A DNA stretch of 64,000 nucleotides, from NCBI GenBank assembly GCA_005116835.1, contig SWDM01000013.1, positions 1-64,000 on the forward strand, given 5' to 3'. Positions 7,623-17,012 of the stretch are shown here, in pieces. Source of the DNA: Nitrospira sp. (GTDB lineage Bacteria > Nitrospirota > Nitrospiria > Nitrospirales > Nitrospiraceae). The notes under the pieces were generated by a model. It did not search any database, was not told where the DNA came from, and saw only the letters and a program-made list of their open reading frames with translations. How positions within the stretch are numbered: the first letter of the stretch is position 1; each line of letters opens with the position of its first letter. Both the position numbers and the translations under genes were made by a program.

Positions 7623-9407
7623 CTACCCCTTTTTCATATGAAAGAGCGTTAACCCAGCCCTCAGCCTTGCTTTCGGCAGGATGGTGCGATGCATGCGAAA
7701 AGTGGAAAGCTGTTCGACCGGTTCCTCCCAAGAGACCCGAAGACCATGGGAGACACCCAACGGGCCAAGCTGGGCTGGTCCGATGACGAACGCATGGCCT
7801 CCTTCTCGAAGAGCCTGGCCGATGCGCCGCATCTGTTCGAAAAGACTATTCGGCAAGTCTCTGCTGCCATAGGCCGCCCAGTGGTAGATCACATCATAGG
7901 AATGTGGGGTGTCTCGTTCATACAAGTCATTTTCTGGAACGAATCGAATGCGCGAGAGCCAATCCCATCGCTGTAACTCGGCACAGATGCTCCAGAGTTT
8001 TTGCGCCTGTTTTTGCGCAAAGGCCGGGTGCCGGACGAGCACGGTATAGTCTCTCGGCCGATCGAACGTGATGCAGGTCGCCACTACGGCATCGCCATTG
8101 TCGATGAGCACACGACCGGCCCGCGAAAGAGCCGCTCCGATCTCCCGATCCTGTTCGGCAAGATCCTCCAGATAATCGGCCACAAAGGGTTGCGCCGCAC
8201 ATTCGCCGATTTCCGATTCATCTTCAGCATAGAGCAAGACCGCTCCGTAAGCGTCGGCAGGAGCAATGGCAGGAACGCCTTGGTCAAAGACCGAACGCCA
8301 GTCGACGGGGCTGATGGCAACCGGCTCACCGGATTGTTGCAGGCTCCCTTGAGGCAGAGTCACGGACAACGTCGTCTCCCGATCGCGATCCCTCAGAATG
8401 ATCTGCGCTCCGGCGATCTCTGCGCTCCGATCGCAAGGAATAAATCGACGGCCCTTCGAACTCACATACGATAGTCCAGAAGAATCCGACGCCATCGTCA
8501 CCTTGCGCAACAAACCGCCCTGCAGGGTCAGGCACGCTCCAGTGCGCTGATCGAAATATCGAACCGGCACCGCTGCACCCGGCAGCCAATTCACACGATT
8601 GGACCGTTCAGGGGTCATGAAGACCGTGAACGGATCATTTCCGTCAGGCGCCTGAGGGGTAAAAAAACTGCTGAACAAGCGGAAGGCCGCTTCAGACGGA
8701 TAGGTAGGAATACCCCGATACCGCAAGGGTCGTGGAGGTTGGCTCCCACTGTTCTGGTCATCGTAGAGTCCGCGAATCAATTCAAAAACAGCAGATCCCG
8801 TTCCCGGCAACAGGGACTGAAACAGTTCGACGACCGGCAGGAAATCGATCGAGGGCCAATTCATCGCCCCCATGCAGGACATGAAGCGAGCTCGTTCGAA
8901 ATCCCCGCCCTCAAGCACATAGAACGCGTCTTTCCTTTGACGGATCGTCGCCCTACCGGTCGGCTCGATTTGAAGATCCTCGTCCCGATAGAACAACCGC
9001 ACGTCTTCGAGCGAAACCCGGAGCGCCTGAGCGGCCATCGCACGCAAATCGTCGGCTGTGAGCCGTTGCCAGCCAGGCTTACTCGCGAGATTGAGGCTGG
9101 TTTCATTCACCAAGCCTCCTGGCTTCAACCCGACCCATTGTCCCCAATCCAACTGTATCCGAGCGCGGGAGAGAATCGCATTGCCTGTGGCATCGGTCCC
9201 CCACTCACATTCATGCAACGGATTGCCTTCCGGATCGGTCGCGAGAAATCGACGGCCGTCCGGTCGATAGAAGACGAGATGCCCGGTGGACTGTTCGACG
9301 CAACGGCCTCCAGCTGCGGCAAGATCGCGAGCAAATAAAAGATTCCCGGAGAAGCTGATGTTACCGGTGTTGGTGAGCGCTGAGGGATTCACAAGAAATG
9401 ATCTCAA
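7623..9407 (-). CDS. large protein of unknown function with a methyltransferase-like C-terminal segment
   Basis: The 594-residue protein has no signal peptide and no clear membrane span. I cannot assign a family. The C-terminal ~80 residues, with YDVIYHWAAYGSRDLPN and IGQALREGGHAFVIGP, resemble the late part of a class I methyltransferase (post-motif II/III). I see no glycine-rich SAM motif (E/DxGxGxG), so activity is doubtful. The middle is rich in beta-prone segments, and residues 30-75 (HLVFYRPDGRRFLATDPEGNPL) look like a small repeat or binding module. The frame opens with TTG (9407); a GTG six codons in is an alternative, and no strong ribosome-binding site is visible. Palindromic repeat copy 2 sits immediately upstream. 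Confidence 0.6.
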   Translation of the reverse strand: MRSFLVNPSALTNTGNISFSGNLLFARDLAAAGGRCVEQSTGHLVFYRPDGRRFLATDPEGNPLHECEWGTDATGNAILSRARIQLDWGQWVGLKPGGLVNETSLNLASKPGWQRLTADDLRAMAAQALRVSLEDVRLFYRDEDLQIEPTGRATIRQRKDAFYVLEGGDFERARFMSCMGAMNWPSIDFLPVVELFQSLLPGTGSAVFELIRGLYDDQNSGSQPPRPLRYRGIPTYPSEAAFRLFSSFFTPQAPDGNDPFTVFMTPERSNRVNWLPGAAVPVRYFDQRTGACLTLQGGLLRKVTMASDSSGLSYVSSKGRRFIPCDRSAEIAGAQIILRDRDRETTLSVTLPQGSLQQSGEPVAISPVDWRSVFDQGVPAIAPADAYGAVLLYAEDESEIGECAAQPFVADYLEDLAEQDREIGAALSRAGRVLIDNGDAVVATCITFDRPRDYTVLVRHPAFAQKQAQKLWSICAELQRWDWLSRIRFVPENDLYERDTPHSYDVIYHWAAYGSRDLPNSLFEQMRRIGQALREGGHAFVIGPAQLGPLGVSHGLRVSWEEPVEQLSTFRMHRTILPKARLRAGLTLFHMKKG

Positions 9408-9416
9408 TTAGACTGC

Positions 9417-9583
9417 GGGCTGCTCAAACAGGTCAGACTTCTCACCCGCCCAACCCTGGCGCACCGAGACGCGCCTTTTCCCAAGCAAGGCCACAAGGAG
9501 AGAGAGCCCCGAGGCGTACACTTTCGGTACGTTGAGGGGTTCGAACGACTGAGAACGAAGTTGGGGGCCTGTTTCAGCAGCCC
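9417..9583. repeat. palindromic dispersed repeat, copy 2 (~167 bp)
   Basis: Ends are GGGCTGCTCAAACAGGTC (9417-9434) and GGCCTGTTTCAGCAGCCC (9566-9583), inverted with two mismatches. The core GAGGCGTAC...GGTACGTTGAGG near 9513-9538 matches copy 3 in the opposite orientation. It fills the gap between proA (stop at 9586) and the start of the 594-residue gene. Confidence 0.85.
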
Positions 9584-9585
9584 AA

Positions 9586-10920
9586 TTACTCGCGGATTTG
9601 CCCGCTCCCCAACACGATGAACTTGAAGCAGGTCAATTCTTCCAGCCCCATCGGGCCCCGGGCATGGATACGGGACGTGCTGATGCCGATTTCCGCTCCC
9701 AGTCCGAACTGGTAACCATCGTTCAACCTGGTCGAGGCATTCACCAGCACCGCGCCGGCGTCCACCTCGCGGAGAAACCTCATGGCCTTTGGATAGTCCG
9801 ACGTCACGATCGCCTCCGTATGGCGCGATCCATACTTGGCAATGTGTTCCATCGCTTCATCGAAGTTTTTGACCACTTTCACCGCGAGGGTGAGGTCAAG
9901 GAACTCTTTTCCGAAATCCTCATCGGTTGCGGCTGTCGCCGATGGGGACAGCTGACAGGTTTTCTGGCAGCCGCGAACCTGCACCTTAGCCGCAACGAGC
10001 TTCTCAATGAAGGGGGCGAGCCAGTTACGCGCGATGCCCTGATGAACGAGGAGGGTCTCCATCGCATTGCAGGTCGAGGGCCGCTGCACCTTCGCGTTGA
10101 AGCAAATCTGCTCCGCCATCGCGGGGTCGGCATCGGCATCGACATAAATGTGACAGACCCCGGCATCGTGCCTCAGGACAGGAATCGTCGCATGTTCGGA
10201 GATGACACGCATCAGCGATTCACCGCCGCGCGGGATAATCAGGTCGATGTAGCGATCTTGTTTCAGTAAAATTGGAACTAGCTCACGATCGGGGCGCGCG
10301 ACAAAACTGATGGCCCCTGGCGGGACACCGGCTTTCTCCGCCGCCTCCGATAGGACCGTCGCAATCGCGGTATTCGAATGGATCGCCTCGCTCCCTCCCC
10401 GAAGCACACAGGCGTTCCCGGATTTCAAACAAAGGGCGGCGGAGTCTGCCGTGACGTTCGGGCGGGATTCGTAAATGATTCCGACGACCCCGATCGGAAC
10501 CCGCACTCGCCCCACCTGCATTCCATTCGGCCTGGTCCACATCTTCGGCATGTCACCGAGTGGATCTGGGAGGGCCGCCACCTCGCGCAAGCCGACCGCC
10601 ATCTCGACAATCCTTTTGCTTGTGAGACGCAGCCGATCGGCCATCGCCTTTTTCTCCGGCGCAGTCCCGAAGGCTTCGATATCCAGTTCGTTCGCGGCAA
10701 GCAGCGCCTCTGTCTGCGTTTCCAGCGCCTCGGCCATCGCCAGAAGAGCCCGATTTTTCACCGTGGTCGAAAGCGTCGCCAGCCGGCTTGCGGCCCCTTT
10801 GGCTCGCGTGACCAATTCATTGACATATTCTGGAATCGGGACAGGCGTCGCCACTTCCACCGCTACCGGTTCAATGGGTGCGAGCGACGCTTCCGCCTGA
10901 TGGCTTGGGTCAGACAGCAT
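9586..10920 (-). CDS. proA: gamma-glutamyl phosphate reductase
   Basis: ProA reduces gamma-glutamyl phosphate to glutamate semialdehyde with NADPH, the second step of proline synthesis, in the cytoplasm. It belongs to the aldehyde dehydrogenase superfamily. The catalytic Cys is in RPSTCNAMETLL (near residue 286). Other signatures are VGIIYESRPNVT, ALCLKSGNACVLRGG, DLIIPRGGESL and the C-terminal RIHARGPMGLEELT. At 444 residues it is ~25 longer than usual because of a Pro/Val/Glu-rich N-terminal extension before NELVTRAKGAA. proB is not in the window. It reads in the same direction as the decarboxylase upstream, 168 bases away across a possible stem-loop. Confidence 0.96.
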   Translation of the reverse strand: MLSDPSHQAEASLAPIEPVAVEVATPVPIPEYVNELVTRAKGAASRLATLSTTVKNRALLAMAEALETQTEALLAANELDIEAFGTAPEKKAMADRLRLTSKRIVEMAVGLREVAALPDPLGDMPKMWTRPNGMQVGRVRVPIGVVGIIYESRPNVTADSAALCLKSGNACVLRGGSEAIHSNTAIATVLSEAAEKAGVPPGAISFVARPDRELVPILLKQDRYIDLIIPRGGESLMRVISEHATIPVLRHDAGVCHIYVDADADPAMAEQICFNAKVQRPSTCNAMETLLVHQGIARNWLAPFIEKLVAAKVQVRGCQKTCQLSPSATAATDEDFGKEFLDLTLAVKVVKNFDEAMEHIAKYGSRHTEAIVTSDYPKAMRFLREVDAGAVLVNASTRLNDGYQFGLGAEIGISTSRIHARGPMGLEELTCFKFIVLGSGQIRE

Positions 10921-11000
10921 ACAACCAGTTACCTCATGATGATGTCGGGACAGGATACAGCGAGAGTTTCAACGCGGTCAAGGCGGGGAGAAAGGTTGAT

Positions 11001-11067
11001 CTGGTTGATTTGGTTTGTTTTGTTCATCTGGTTAGTTTCCTTCAACCAAATAAACCAAATGGACCAG
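11001..11067. terminator. long imperfect stem-loop between the UDP-glucuronate decarboxylase gene and proA
   Basis: CTGGTTGATTTGGTTTGTTTTG (arm from 11001) pairs with the reverse complement of CCAAATAAACCAAATGGACCAG (arm to 11067) with few mismatches. The T/G-rich arm also contains near-tandem TGGTTnATnT units. It lies just downstream of the decarboxylase stop and could end or attenuate its transcript. Confidence 0.5.
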
Positions 11068-11088
11068 ACAACGGCATTCTTATGCGCG

Positions 11089-12093
11089 CTAGATCACTTT
11101 TCTGAAGTAGTCGATCGTGCGCATAAGGGCATCCTCTAGTGGAACCTGAGGCTCCCATTTAAGGATTGCACGGGCTCTGGAGATATCGGGCCGTCTGACC
11201 TTTGGGTCATCAGCCGGCAACGGATGGTGGGTGACGGGGCTGGCAGAACCGGTGAGTTTCAGCACCAAATTCGCGATATCCATAACCGTCAGCTCTTGCG
11301 GGTTTCCGATGTTTACCGGATCATGCATGCTGGATCGGTCGTCATCGATTTCTTTCGTGACGAGAAACTTACGATCTGTCCGTTGTGCGACTGTCCTGTC
11401 TGAGTCCAACAGCAGCAACCCGGTGATACCTCGAACCAAGTCATCGACGTAGCAGAAGCTTCTGGTCTGAGCTCCATCACCGAATACACTCAACGGCTTT
11501 CCCGTAAGCGCCTGGACGATAAAGTTCGACACGACCCGCCCGTCGTTCGGCCTCATGCGTGGGCCGAAGGTATTGAAGATGCGCACAATCCTGGTATCCA
11601 CCCCATGATACCGGTGGTAGGCCATCGTGAGGGCTTCCGCGAACCGTTTGGCCTCATCGTAGACGCCACGAGGGCTGAGGGGATTGACGTTGCCCCAGTA
11701 GGATTCAGGCTGAGGATTGACAAGCGGGTCGCCATAGACTTCCGACGTGCTGGCCAAGAGAAACCTCGCCCCCTTCGCCTTGGCGAGTCCTAGAACCTTA
11801 TGCGTGCCTAAAGCACCAACCTTCAGCGTGGCGATAGGAAATTCGAGGTAATCTTGAGGACTCGCGGGGGATGCGAAATGCATGACCGCGTCCAATGGAC
11901 CCTCTACATGCACATAGTCGCATACATTGTATTTGATAAAAGAATACCGCTCATGCCCGATCAGATGGGCGATGTTCTCAACCCGTCCAGTCAATAAGTT
12001 GTCCATGCAAATCACGGCATGTCCTGACTGCACCAGCTGATCGGAGAGATGGCTCCCGAGAAACCCCGCTCCGCCTGTAATAAGAATACGCAT
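11089..12093 (-). CDS. UDP-glucuronate decarboxylase (UDP-xylose synthase) family SDR
   Basis: UXS enzymes convert UDP-glucuronate to UDP-xylose with bound NAD. The 334-residue protein is an extended SDR with the N-terminal glycine motif [36 protein letters not shown], catalytic YDEAK (YxxxK) and [21 protein letters not shown], all typical of UXS. Odd feature: about 26 extra residues ([16 protein letters not shown]...DRSSM) sit between [10 protein letters not shown] and the usual DPVNIGNP. It probably feeds the polysaccharide pathway, possibly with a uronate made by the dehydrogenase cut at the right edge. It is divergent from the secreted protein gene at 12781, with 687 bases between. Confidence 0.92.
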   Translation of the reverse strand: MRILITGGAGFLGSHLSDQLVQSGHAVICMDNLLTGRVENIAHLIGHERYSFIKYNVCDYVHVEGPLDAVMHFASPASPQDYLEFPIATLKVGALGTHKVLGLAKAKGARFLLASTSEVYGDPLVNPQPESYWGNVNPLSPRGVYDEAKRFAEALTMAYHRYHGVDTRIVRIFNTFGPRMRPNDGRVVSNFIVQALTGKPLSVFGDGAQTRSFCYVDDLVRGITGLLLLDSDRTVAQRTDRKFLVTKEIDDDRSSMHDPVNIGNPQELTVMDIANLVLKLTGSASPVTHHPLPADDPKVRRPDISRARAILKWEPQVPLEDALMRTIDYFRKVI

Positions 12094-12780
12094 ATGATGG
12101 GTCTTCTTTTACTCTTCTCTCGTCGCAAATACCATGATAATTCTCGAAGTTATTGATGGATCTATTCAGGTAGATAGGCTGGAGGTTCAAGAACCCAACG
12201 ATCTTAGAAACTTGAAGGCTGTTGAATGGCTCGATTCGTATTTCTCAGCATCATGTATAGCCTTTAGCCTTCAGGTAAACTCCTCTTTCCATCACAGATT
12301 CACTCGTTCCGTCTCTTCTTCACCCAGACATGATGGGTCTTGAATATCTCAAGCTATTGTTTTGACGTGCTAAATTAAAATTTACGAGCCGATCCGTCCC
12401 GAGCGAAGCCTGGGCACCCCTTTTGCTCACTCTCTCCACTGGCACAGGACAGGATTATCGGTAACAGCCTTGAGTGGGAATTCCAGTGATGACGCAACCC
12501 AACTGACCCTTAGTCCAACGCCCCACAGAGCCAACGGAGCCATAACCGTAAGTGTGACGAATTGTTGACGGTCGACGGCCTTAATAGTACCGTAACGAGG
12601 CATGCTAGCGGAACGTCGGCTGTCACCCTGCCTGTGGCGTTCTCCATCACGGAGGGAAGCGTCTTTGCCTGCCTCACCAAGTCAAACGATTCCGGTAGAT
12701 ACGTAGGGATGGAACTGAGAAGGTCTTTGACGAATACAACAGCGTGATAAGTGGGTTCCACTTACAAGGAGATGTCTGAC
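12094..12780. promoter_or_regulatory. divergent intergenic region between the decarboxylase and secreted protein genes
   Basis: These 687 bases should hold promoters for both flanking genes. The part from 12100 to 12400 is AT-rich. A small perfect inverted repeat AAGTGG-GTT-CCACTT (12749-12763) lies just before the AAGGAG ribosome-binding site of the secreted protein gene and could modulate its translation. A 61-codon ORF at 12562-12747 has no ribosome-binding site, and I do not accept it as a gene. Confidence 0.45.
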
Positions 12781-13758
12781 ATGAACAACCTGGACGGCCA
12801 TGAATTGAAGCCGAGTATTCGCATGATTCGACGGCCTTTTCTGTTAGTCATCAGCCTGATGCTGCTCGCCCCACTGCTCTTCCTAGCGGTCCCGGCATCA
12901 GCCCATATGTTCTTGAACTCAGCTGAGCCTCAGTGTAACGGCTCCGACCCTACGGTGCTAATGTGCGATGACTACGAGGACGGTACCTGGTTCGTTACAA
13001 ACGCCGACAACGGCGGGCCAAGCGACCCACAAAACGACGGATGGCGCGGGACGATCTGGGCCACCGATCCACTGAATCAGAACTTCGCTCGATGTGGCAA
13101 CAGGGGGGCGGTCGGAACGAACTGCACTGCGACGACGGCCAATCGTTCAGTCTCTGGAAAAGGTGGACAGGCCTGGCATCGGTTAGGCCCTCAAACCGCG
13201 ACGAACTACATGAATATCTATCATCGGGAATATCTCCAATTCCTGCCTGGCTACAAGTTCGGCCATGAGAAGTGGACATTCTATGAGAACGGCAACACTC
13301 AGTTTGGACTGACTCAGACGCCATTTAGCGCAGACATGTTCGATTGGGCGCAGCAGAACGGCAGCGGGTGCAATCCTCGGTGCGCGCAAAATCAGGGTAA
13401 CGCTCTACACATGATCCCCGGCCATTGGTACTACATGGAAACCCATCTTGATCTCAACAACGGGCTGGTCGAGTTTTGGCAGGATGATTGCGGGACGAAC
13501 GGCTTGGGCTGCACAGGCCCTGGCACCTTGCGCCTGAGGCATACTGGCCTCACCTGGCCAAACGCAAGCCAGGGCTGTTGCGACGCCCATCAAGAAAATT
13601 GGTGCCCCTCGCCAGGAGGAGCGGGCGTCTGTTCAGGGGAAGTCTACCGCGATCAAACGGTCTGGGCCACGCGGCGCATCGGGCCGATGCGCAGCGCAAG
13701 CGTCGACAACAGTGCGCCGGCAATGCCGACTGGAGCGAAGGTCAATACTCTTCCATAA
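12781..13758 (+). CDS. secreted Cys-rich protein, concanavalin-A-like fold possible
   Basis: The start is the ATG at 12781, placed by AAGGAG at 12766-12771; upstream in-frame starts at 12751 and 12772 fit that site worse. The 325-residue product has a signal peptide (hydrophobic core near residues 20-40, cleavage after VPASA). The mature protein contains many Cys, suggesting disulfides outside the cytoplasm. Segments such as GHWYYMETHLDLN and GLVEFWQDDC resemble beta-sandwich domains of polysaccharide lyases and LamG/concanavalin-like lectins. A polysaccharide-binding or -cleaving role beside an exopolysaccharide locus is therefore plausible but unproven. It is the only plus-strand gene between proA and the right edge of the window. 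No membrane anchor or PEP-CTERM tail is seen. Confidence 0.7.
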   Translation: MNNLDGHELKPSIRMIRRPFLLVISLMLLAPLLFLAVPASAHMFLNSAEPQCNGSDPTVLMCDDYEDGTWFVTNADNGGPSDPQNDGWRGTIWATDPLNQNFARCGNRGAVGTNCTATTANRSVSGKGGQAWHRLGPQTATNYMNIYHREYLQFLPGYKFGHEKWTFYENGNTQFGLTQTPFSADMFDWAQQNGSGCNPRCAQNQGNALHMIPGHWYYMETHLDLNNGLVEFWQDDCGTNGLGCTGPGTLRLRHTGLTWPNASQGCCDAHQENWCPSPGGAGVCSGEVYRDQTVWATRRIGPMRSASVDNSAPAMPTGAKVNTLP

Positions 13759-13933
13759 GACTATGCCTAGAAATCAGGCTCGCGAATGGCCATGGATATG
13801 ACAACGTCGCAAAGATCACTGAGGAGCAGTCACAGACCACGGTCGGAAATGCGACCCTGAGGGAATTTATCCACCAACAATAGAGCAGAACCCATGCAAC
13901 GGAAAGGTCAGTGTCCCATAATTCGAGGCGTGG

Positions 13934-15088
13934 TCATTTTCCTGTTGCCACCATCTCATTCTGGCTGCACTGATTAAACGTTCCCAACTCCCTTATCTTA
14001 CCTGCCAACGCTCTGCTGACTATTGAAACGGCCAGCTCATGTCCCTCTTCGTTGAAATGCCCATCTCCCTGAATGTAAAACTGCCGACCGGGAGTTTCAC
14101 TCCGAGCTCGGACTTCCGGCAGCAGGTTGATCGCCCAAATGCCCTCGCGTTCCAGAATAGCCATCAATGTCTCAACTGGCTTGTCTCGATTTAACTCACT
14201 GGGGATCAACTGCTGCGTCGAGACTAATTCTGAATATAATCCACTGTCTGCAGCATAGATCGTAGGAATAATGAACATGGCCAGATTAAACCCGTCTGCC
14301 TTAGCCAATCTGCCGGCCTTCTCCAGCAACTTCTCCGTAATCCACCACCCCCGTGTAATCTCATCGCTTTGATCGTTCTTCATCAGCTCAACGACGTGAC
14401 TTTCCAACCGATGTCCGGCGCTTGGCCGCCCTACCGACTTCCACGATTGGTACGCGATCTGATACAGATGGGAATGGGAAGCAAGATAGCTCCGCGCTTC
14501 CATAGCCGCAAACGCAACCCACGATAACTCATGGACTGGTTTTGCAATTAACTCCCCATGATCGATCGTATGATACCGCCCCTCGAGGTTGTCACTTATG
14601 TCATTGTGAATAGTCGCCGCAAAGAGGACGATGTCCGGATGGAACTCCCGCCCTTTTCGTATCAAGTAGGTGACTTCGTCGTCGGTTCCCCAGCCGCTAA
14701 CGCCTGCATTGATTACTTCGACTTGGCATCCTAAGAGCGTATGCAACTGGCCTTCGAGCAGGGAAGGAAACGCATCTGCGAACTCGACTTGCAGAGCTTC
14801 CATAAATGAATCGCCCAATAAGAGAATTCGCAGCTTGCTATCGCTCTTGCCTAGATCATGTTCCCCGTCTCGAAATCCATGGGAATTCGTCTGCACGTGC
14901 GTACCGAACTTCTCCAGATACACGTCGAACGTCGGCCTCAACAGAATAAGCCCGTCGCGAGTCTGACCCCACACGCCCAAGGTTTGGGGATAAAGAAATC
15001 GAAGCAGCAGTTCGCAGAGAACGACTGCGACGCCAAATGCTGTGAGGAGCGTGACTGCCACGACAGCGACGCCGTACTTCTTGTTCAC
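13934..15088 (-). CDS. membrane-anchored SGNH/GDSL hydrolase-like protein
   Basis: SGNH hydrolases are Ser esterases that often add or remove O-acyl groups on polysaccharides. The 384-residue protein has an N-terminal membrane segment (residues ~7-30). Block I is LLLGDSFM (nucleophile Ser), a Gly block is NAGVSGWGTDD, the Asn-type block is HNDISDN, and the C-terminal Asp/His pair is GDGHFNEEGH. The catalytic domain is probably periplasmic. GTG start at 15088 with GGAGAG upstream. It is the last gene of the 49-kb minus-strand block. Three other genes of this superfamily lie in the same block. Confidence 0.8.
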   Translation of the reverse strand: MNKKYGVAVVAVTLLTAFGVAVVLCELLLRFLYPQTLGVWGQTRDGLILLRPTFDVYLEKFGTHVQTNSHGFRDGEHDLGKSDSKLRILLLGDSFMEALQVEFADAFPSLLEGQLHTLLGCQVEVINAGVSGWGTDDEVTYLIRKGREFHPDIVLFAATIHNDISDNLEGRYHTIDHGELIAKPVHELSWVAFAAMEARSYLASHSHLYQIAYQSWKSVGRPSAGHRLESHVVELMKNDQSDEITRGWWITEKLLEKAGRLAKADGFNLAMFIIPTIYAADSGLYSELVSTQQLIPSELNRDKPVETLMAILEREGIWAINLLPEVRARSETPGRQFYIQGDGHFNEEGHELAVSIVSRALAGKIRELGTFNQCSQNEMVATGK

Positions 15089-15111
15089 CGGGGTACTCTC
15101 CGAATCTGGAT

Positions 15112-17010
15112 TTAGTTAGAGTGAGGTCGGCGAACATCTCGCCACCAGGACACCAGGTTAATCAAAGCCCACAGCTTGTTCTCATGATTGGCTTCGCCCC
15201 CGATATGTTCGGACACAATTCGTTGCACCTCGGCCACATTGAGAAAACCGATATCCTTGATAATGCGATCTGAAAGAATGTCGCACATCATCGGCTTGAG
15301 ATCTGTACGCAGCCAAAGCCCAAGCGGAACCGAGAACCCTAACTTCTTACGGTGCAAGATATTCGATGGAAGCAAGTCTCGGAATGCCTGTTTAAATAGA
15401 ATCTTCTTGGAGCTCAGAGACGTCTTGTAGCGAGGGGGAATTTGGGCCATAAGCTCGACCAGCGGATGATCGAGAAACGGCACGCGCACCTCGAGTGAGT
15501 GGTACATACTCACTCGATCCGTCAGCGTGAGGAGGTCTCCAGGAAGGTACAGGTGCGTGTCGCTAAGCAACAGACTATGCAACAATCCGTCGGCATCGCC
15601 CGAATCGAATAGATCGGCAACCAGACTTTCAGGACTCACAAGATTCTGGCTGCCCAAGAAATCTTTGTGCAACAGACTCTCCCGCTCCTTCTCGGAAAAA
15701 GTCGTGATGAACGCCGCATATCGAGCTGCGGGCGACTTTTCAGCCGCAGCAAGAAATCGCTTGAGTCGGCTCATCCAGGGGTGTCCCGTTGCGACATCCG
15801 GCAGCAGATGCGCCCATTTCTCTCCAAGCACCGCGCGCATCGAAGGTGGAAGCCTCCTGAAAACTTCAGCCCACAGCATGCCGATATACCGTTCGTAGCC
15901 ACCGCCTATTTCATCCCCGCCCAATCCGGAAAGCGCGACGGTCACATGCTGCCTCGTCATCTGGCTAACATAGTAGTTCGGGATGGCGGAAGAGTCCGCA
16001 AACGGCTGATCGAAGCAGGACACCAACTTCGGCAAGAGGTCCTTGATATCCGTAGTCACCACGAATTCGTGATGCACGGTGTGAAATCGTTCCGCTACGA
16101 TTCGCGCAAACGCCCGTTCATCTTGAAAAGATCCCTTCCCTTCATGGCCGATTGAAAACGTCAACACGGGTTTTGTCGACTCCTGCGCCATCACACCCAC
16201 AATGGCGCTTGAATCGATCCCTCCCGACAGGAACGCCCCGAGGGGCACCTCGCTGATGAGATGACTTTTTACGCTATCCCTGAACTGCGCAAGAAAACGC
16301 TCCTCCCATTCCTGAATCGACACAATCGGTTGCGATCGAAACTGCAAGCTCCAATACCGCTTGATCGATATTCGTCCGCGTTCGCACACCAGCGTGTGAG
16401 CCGGTGGAAGCTCTACAATGTTCTGATAAATCGTCTCGGGCCCAGGAATGTAGAGGTAGGCAAGAAATCGATGAACCGCGGACTGGTTCACATCGGACGT
16501 AAACCAAGGAAGCCGGAAAAATGCCTTCAGCTCAGAGGCAAACACTAACCGTCCGTCGACGACGGAATAAAACAGAGGTTTGATTCCAATTCGATCCCGC
16601 GCCAACAGCAGCCGTTCAGCGTTGCCATCCCAGAGGGCATAGGCAAACATTCCTCTCAGCCTTGAAACCCCCTCTACCCCATACTGCTCGTATAGGTGGA
16701 CGAGCGTCTCGGAATCGCTATTGGTATAAAACCGGTGCCCGGCATTCTCAAGATCCTTCCGCAGCTCAAGATGATTGTAGATCTCCCCATTAAATACGAC
16801 CCAGATCGTCTTATCTTCATTGTAAACCGGCTGTTTACCGCCGGCGACGTCGATGATCGACAGGCGGCGCATCCCGATTCCAATTCCCTGGGTCACATAG
16901 CTTCCGCTGTCGTCCGGGCCGCGATGGACGATCGAATCGTTCATCGAGTCGATCCAGGAGGGAGCCACTGCCCGTCCTTGCATGTCTCTTATGCCGACGA
17001 TGCCACACAT
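15112..17010 (-). CDS. AsnB-type glutamine-dependent amidotransferase, exopolysaccharide-associated (copy 1)
   Basis: The 632-residue protein has an N-terminal class II glutaminase domain with nucleophile Cys2 (MCGIVGI), HRGPDDSG and VFNGEIYNH. A synthetase domain follows, with the ATP-binding P-loop SGGIDSS near residue 265. AsnB makes asparagine, but paralogues in exopolysaccharide loci (WbpS and XrtA-associated forms) are thought to amidate uronic acids or other carboxylates. Location and the presence of a second copy favour sugar or side-group amidation, though this is inference. It follows the glycosyltransferase gene by two bases, implying translational coupling. All residues needed for glutaminase and ATP-pyrophosphatase chemistry appear present. 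Confidence 0.88.
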   Translation of the reverse strand: MCGIVGIRDMQGRAVAPSWIDSMNDSIVHRGPDDSGSYVTQGIGIGMRRLSIIDVAGGKQPVYNEDKTIWVVFNGEIYNHLELRKDLENAGHRFYTNSDSETLVHLYEQYGVEGVSRLRGMFAYALWDGNAERLLLARDRIGIKPLFYSVVDGRLVFASELKAFFRLPWFTSDVNQSAVHRFLAYLYIPGPETIYQNIVELPPAHTLVCERGRISIKRYWSLQFRSQPIVSIQEWEERFLAQFRDSVKSHLISEVPLGAFLSGGIDSSAIVGVMAQESTKPVLTFSIGHEGKGSFQDERAFARIVAERFHTVHHEFVVTTDIKDLLPKLVSCFDQPFADSSAIPNYYVSQMTRQHVTVALSGLGGDEIGGGYERYIGMLWAEVFRRLPPSMRAVLGEKWAHLLPDVATGHPWMSRLKRFLAAAEKSPAARYAAFITTFSEKERESLLHKDFLGSQNLVSPESLVADLFDSGDADGLLHSLLLSDTHLYLPGDLLTLTDRVSMYHSLEVRVPFLDHPLVELMAQIPPRYKTSLSSKKILFKQAFRDLLPSNILHRKKLGFSVPLGLWLRTDLKPMMCDILSDRIIKDIGFLNVAEVQRIVSEHIGGEANHENKLWALINLVSWWRDVRRPHSN

Positions 17011-17012
17011 AC

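Noticed and set aside
12562-12747. 61-codon ORF in the divergent region
   Set aside because: No ribosome-binding site, no recognisable sequence, and it ends just before the site used by the secreted protein gene.
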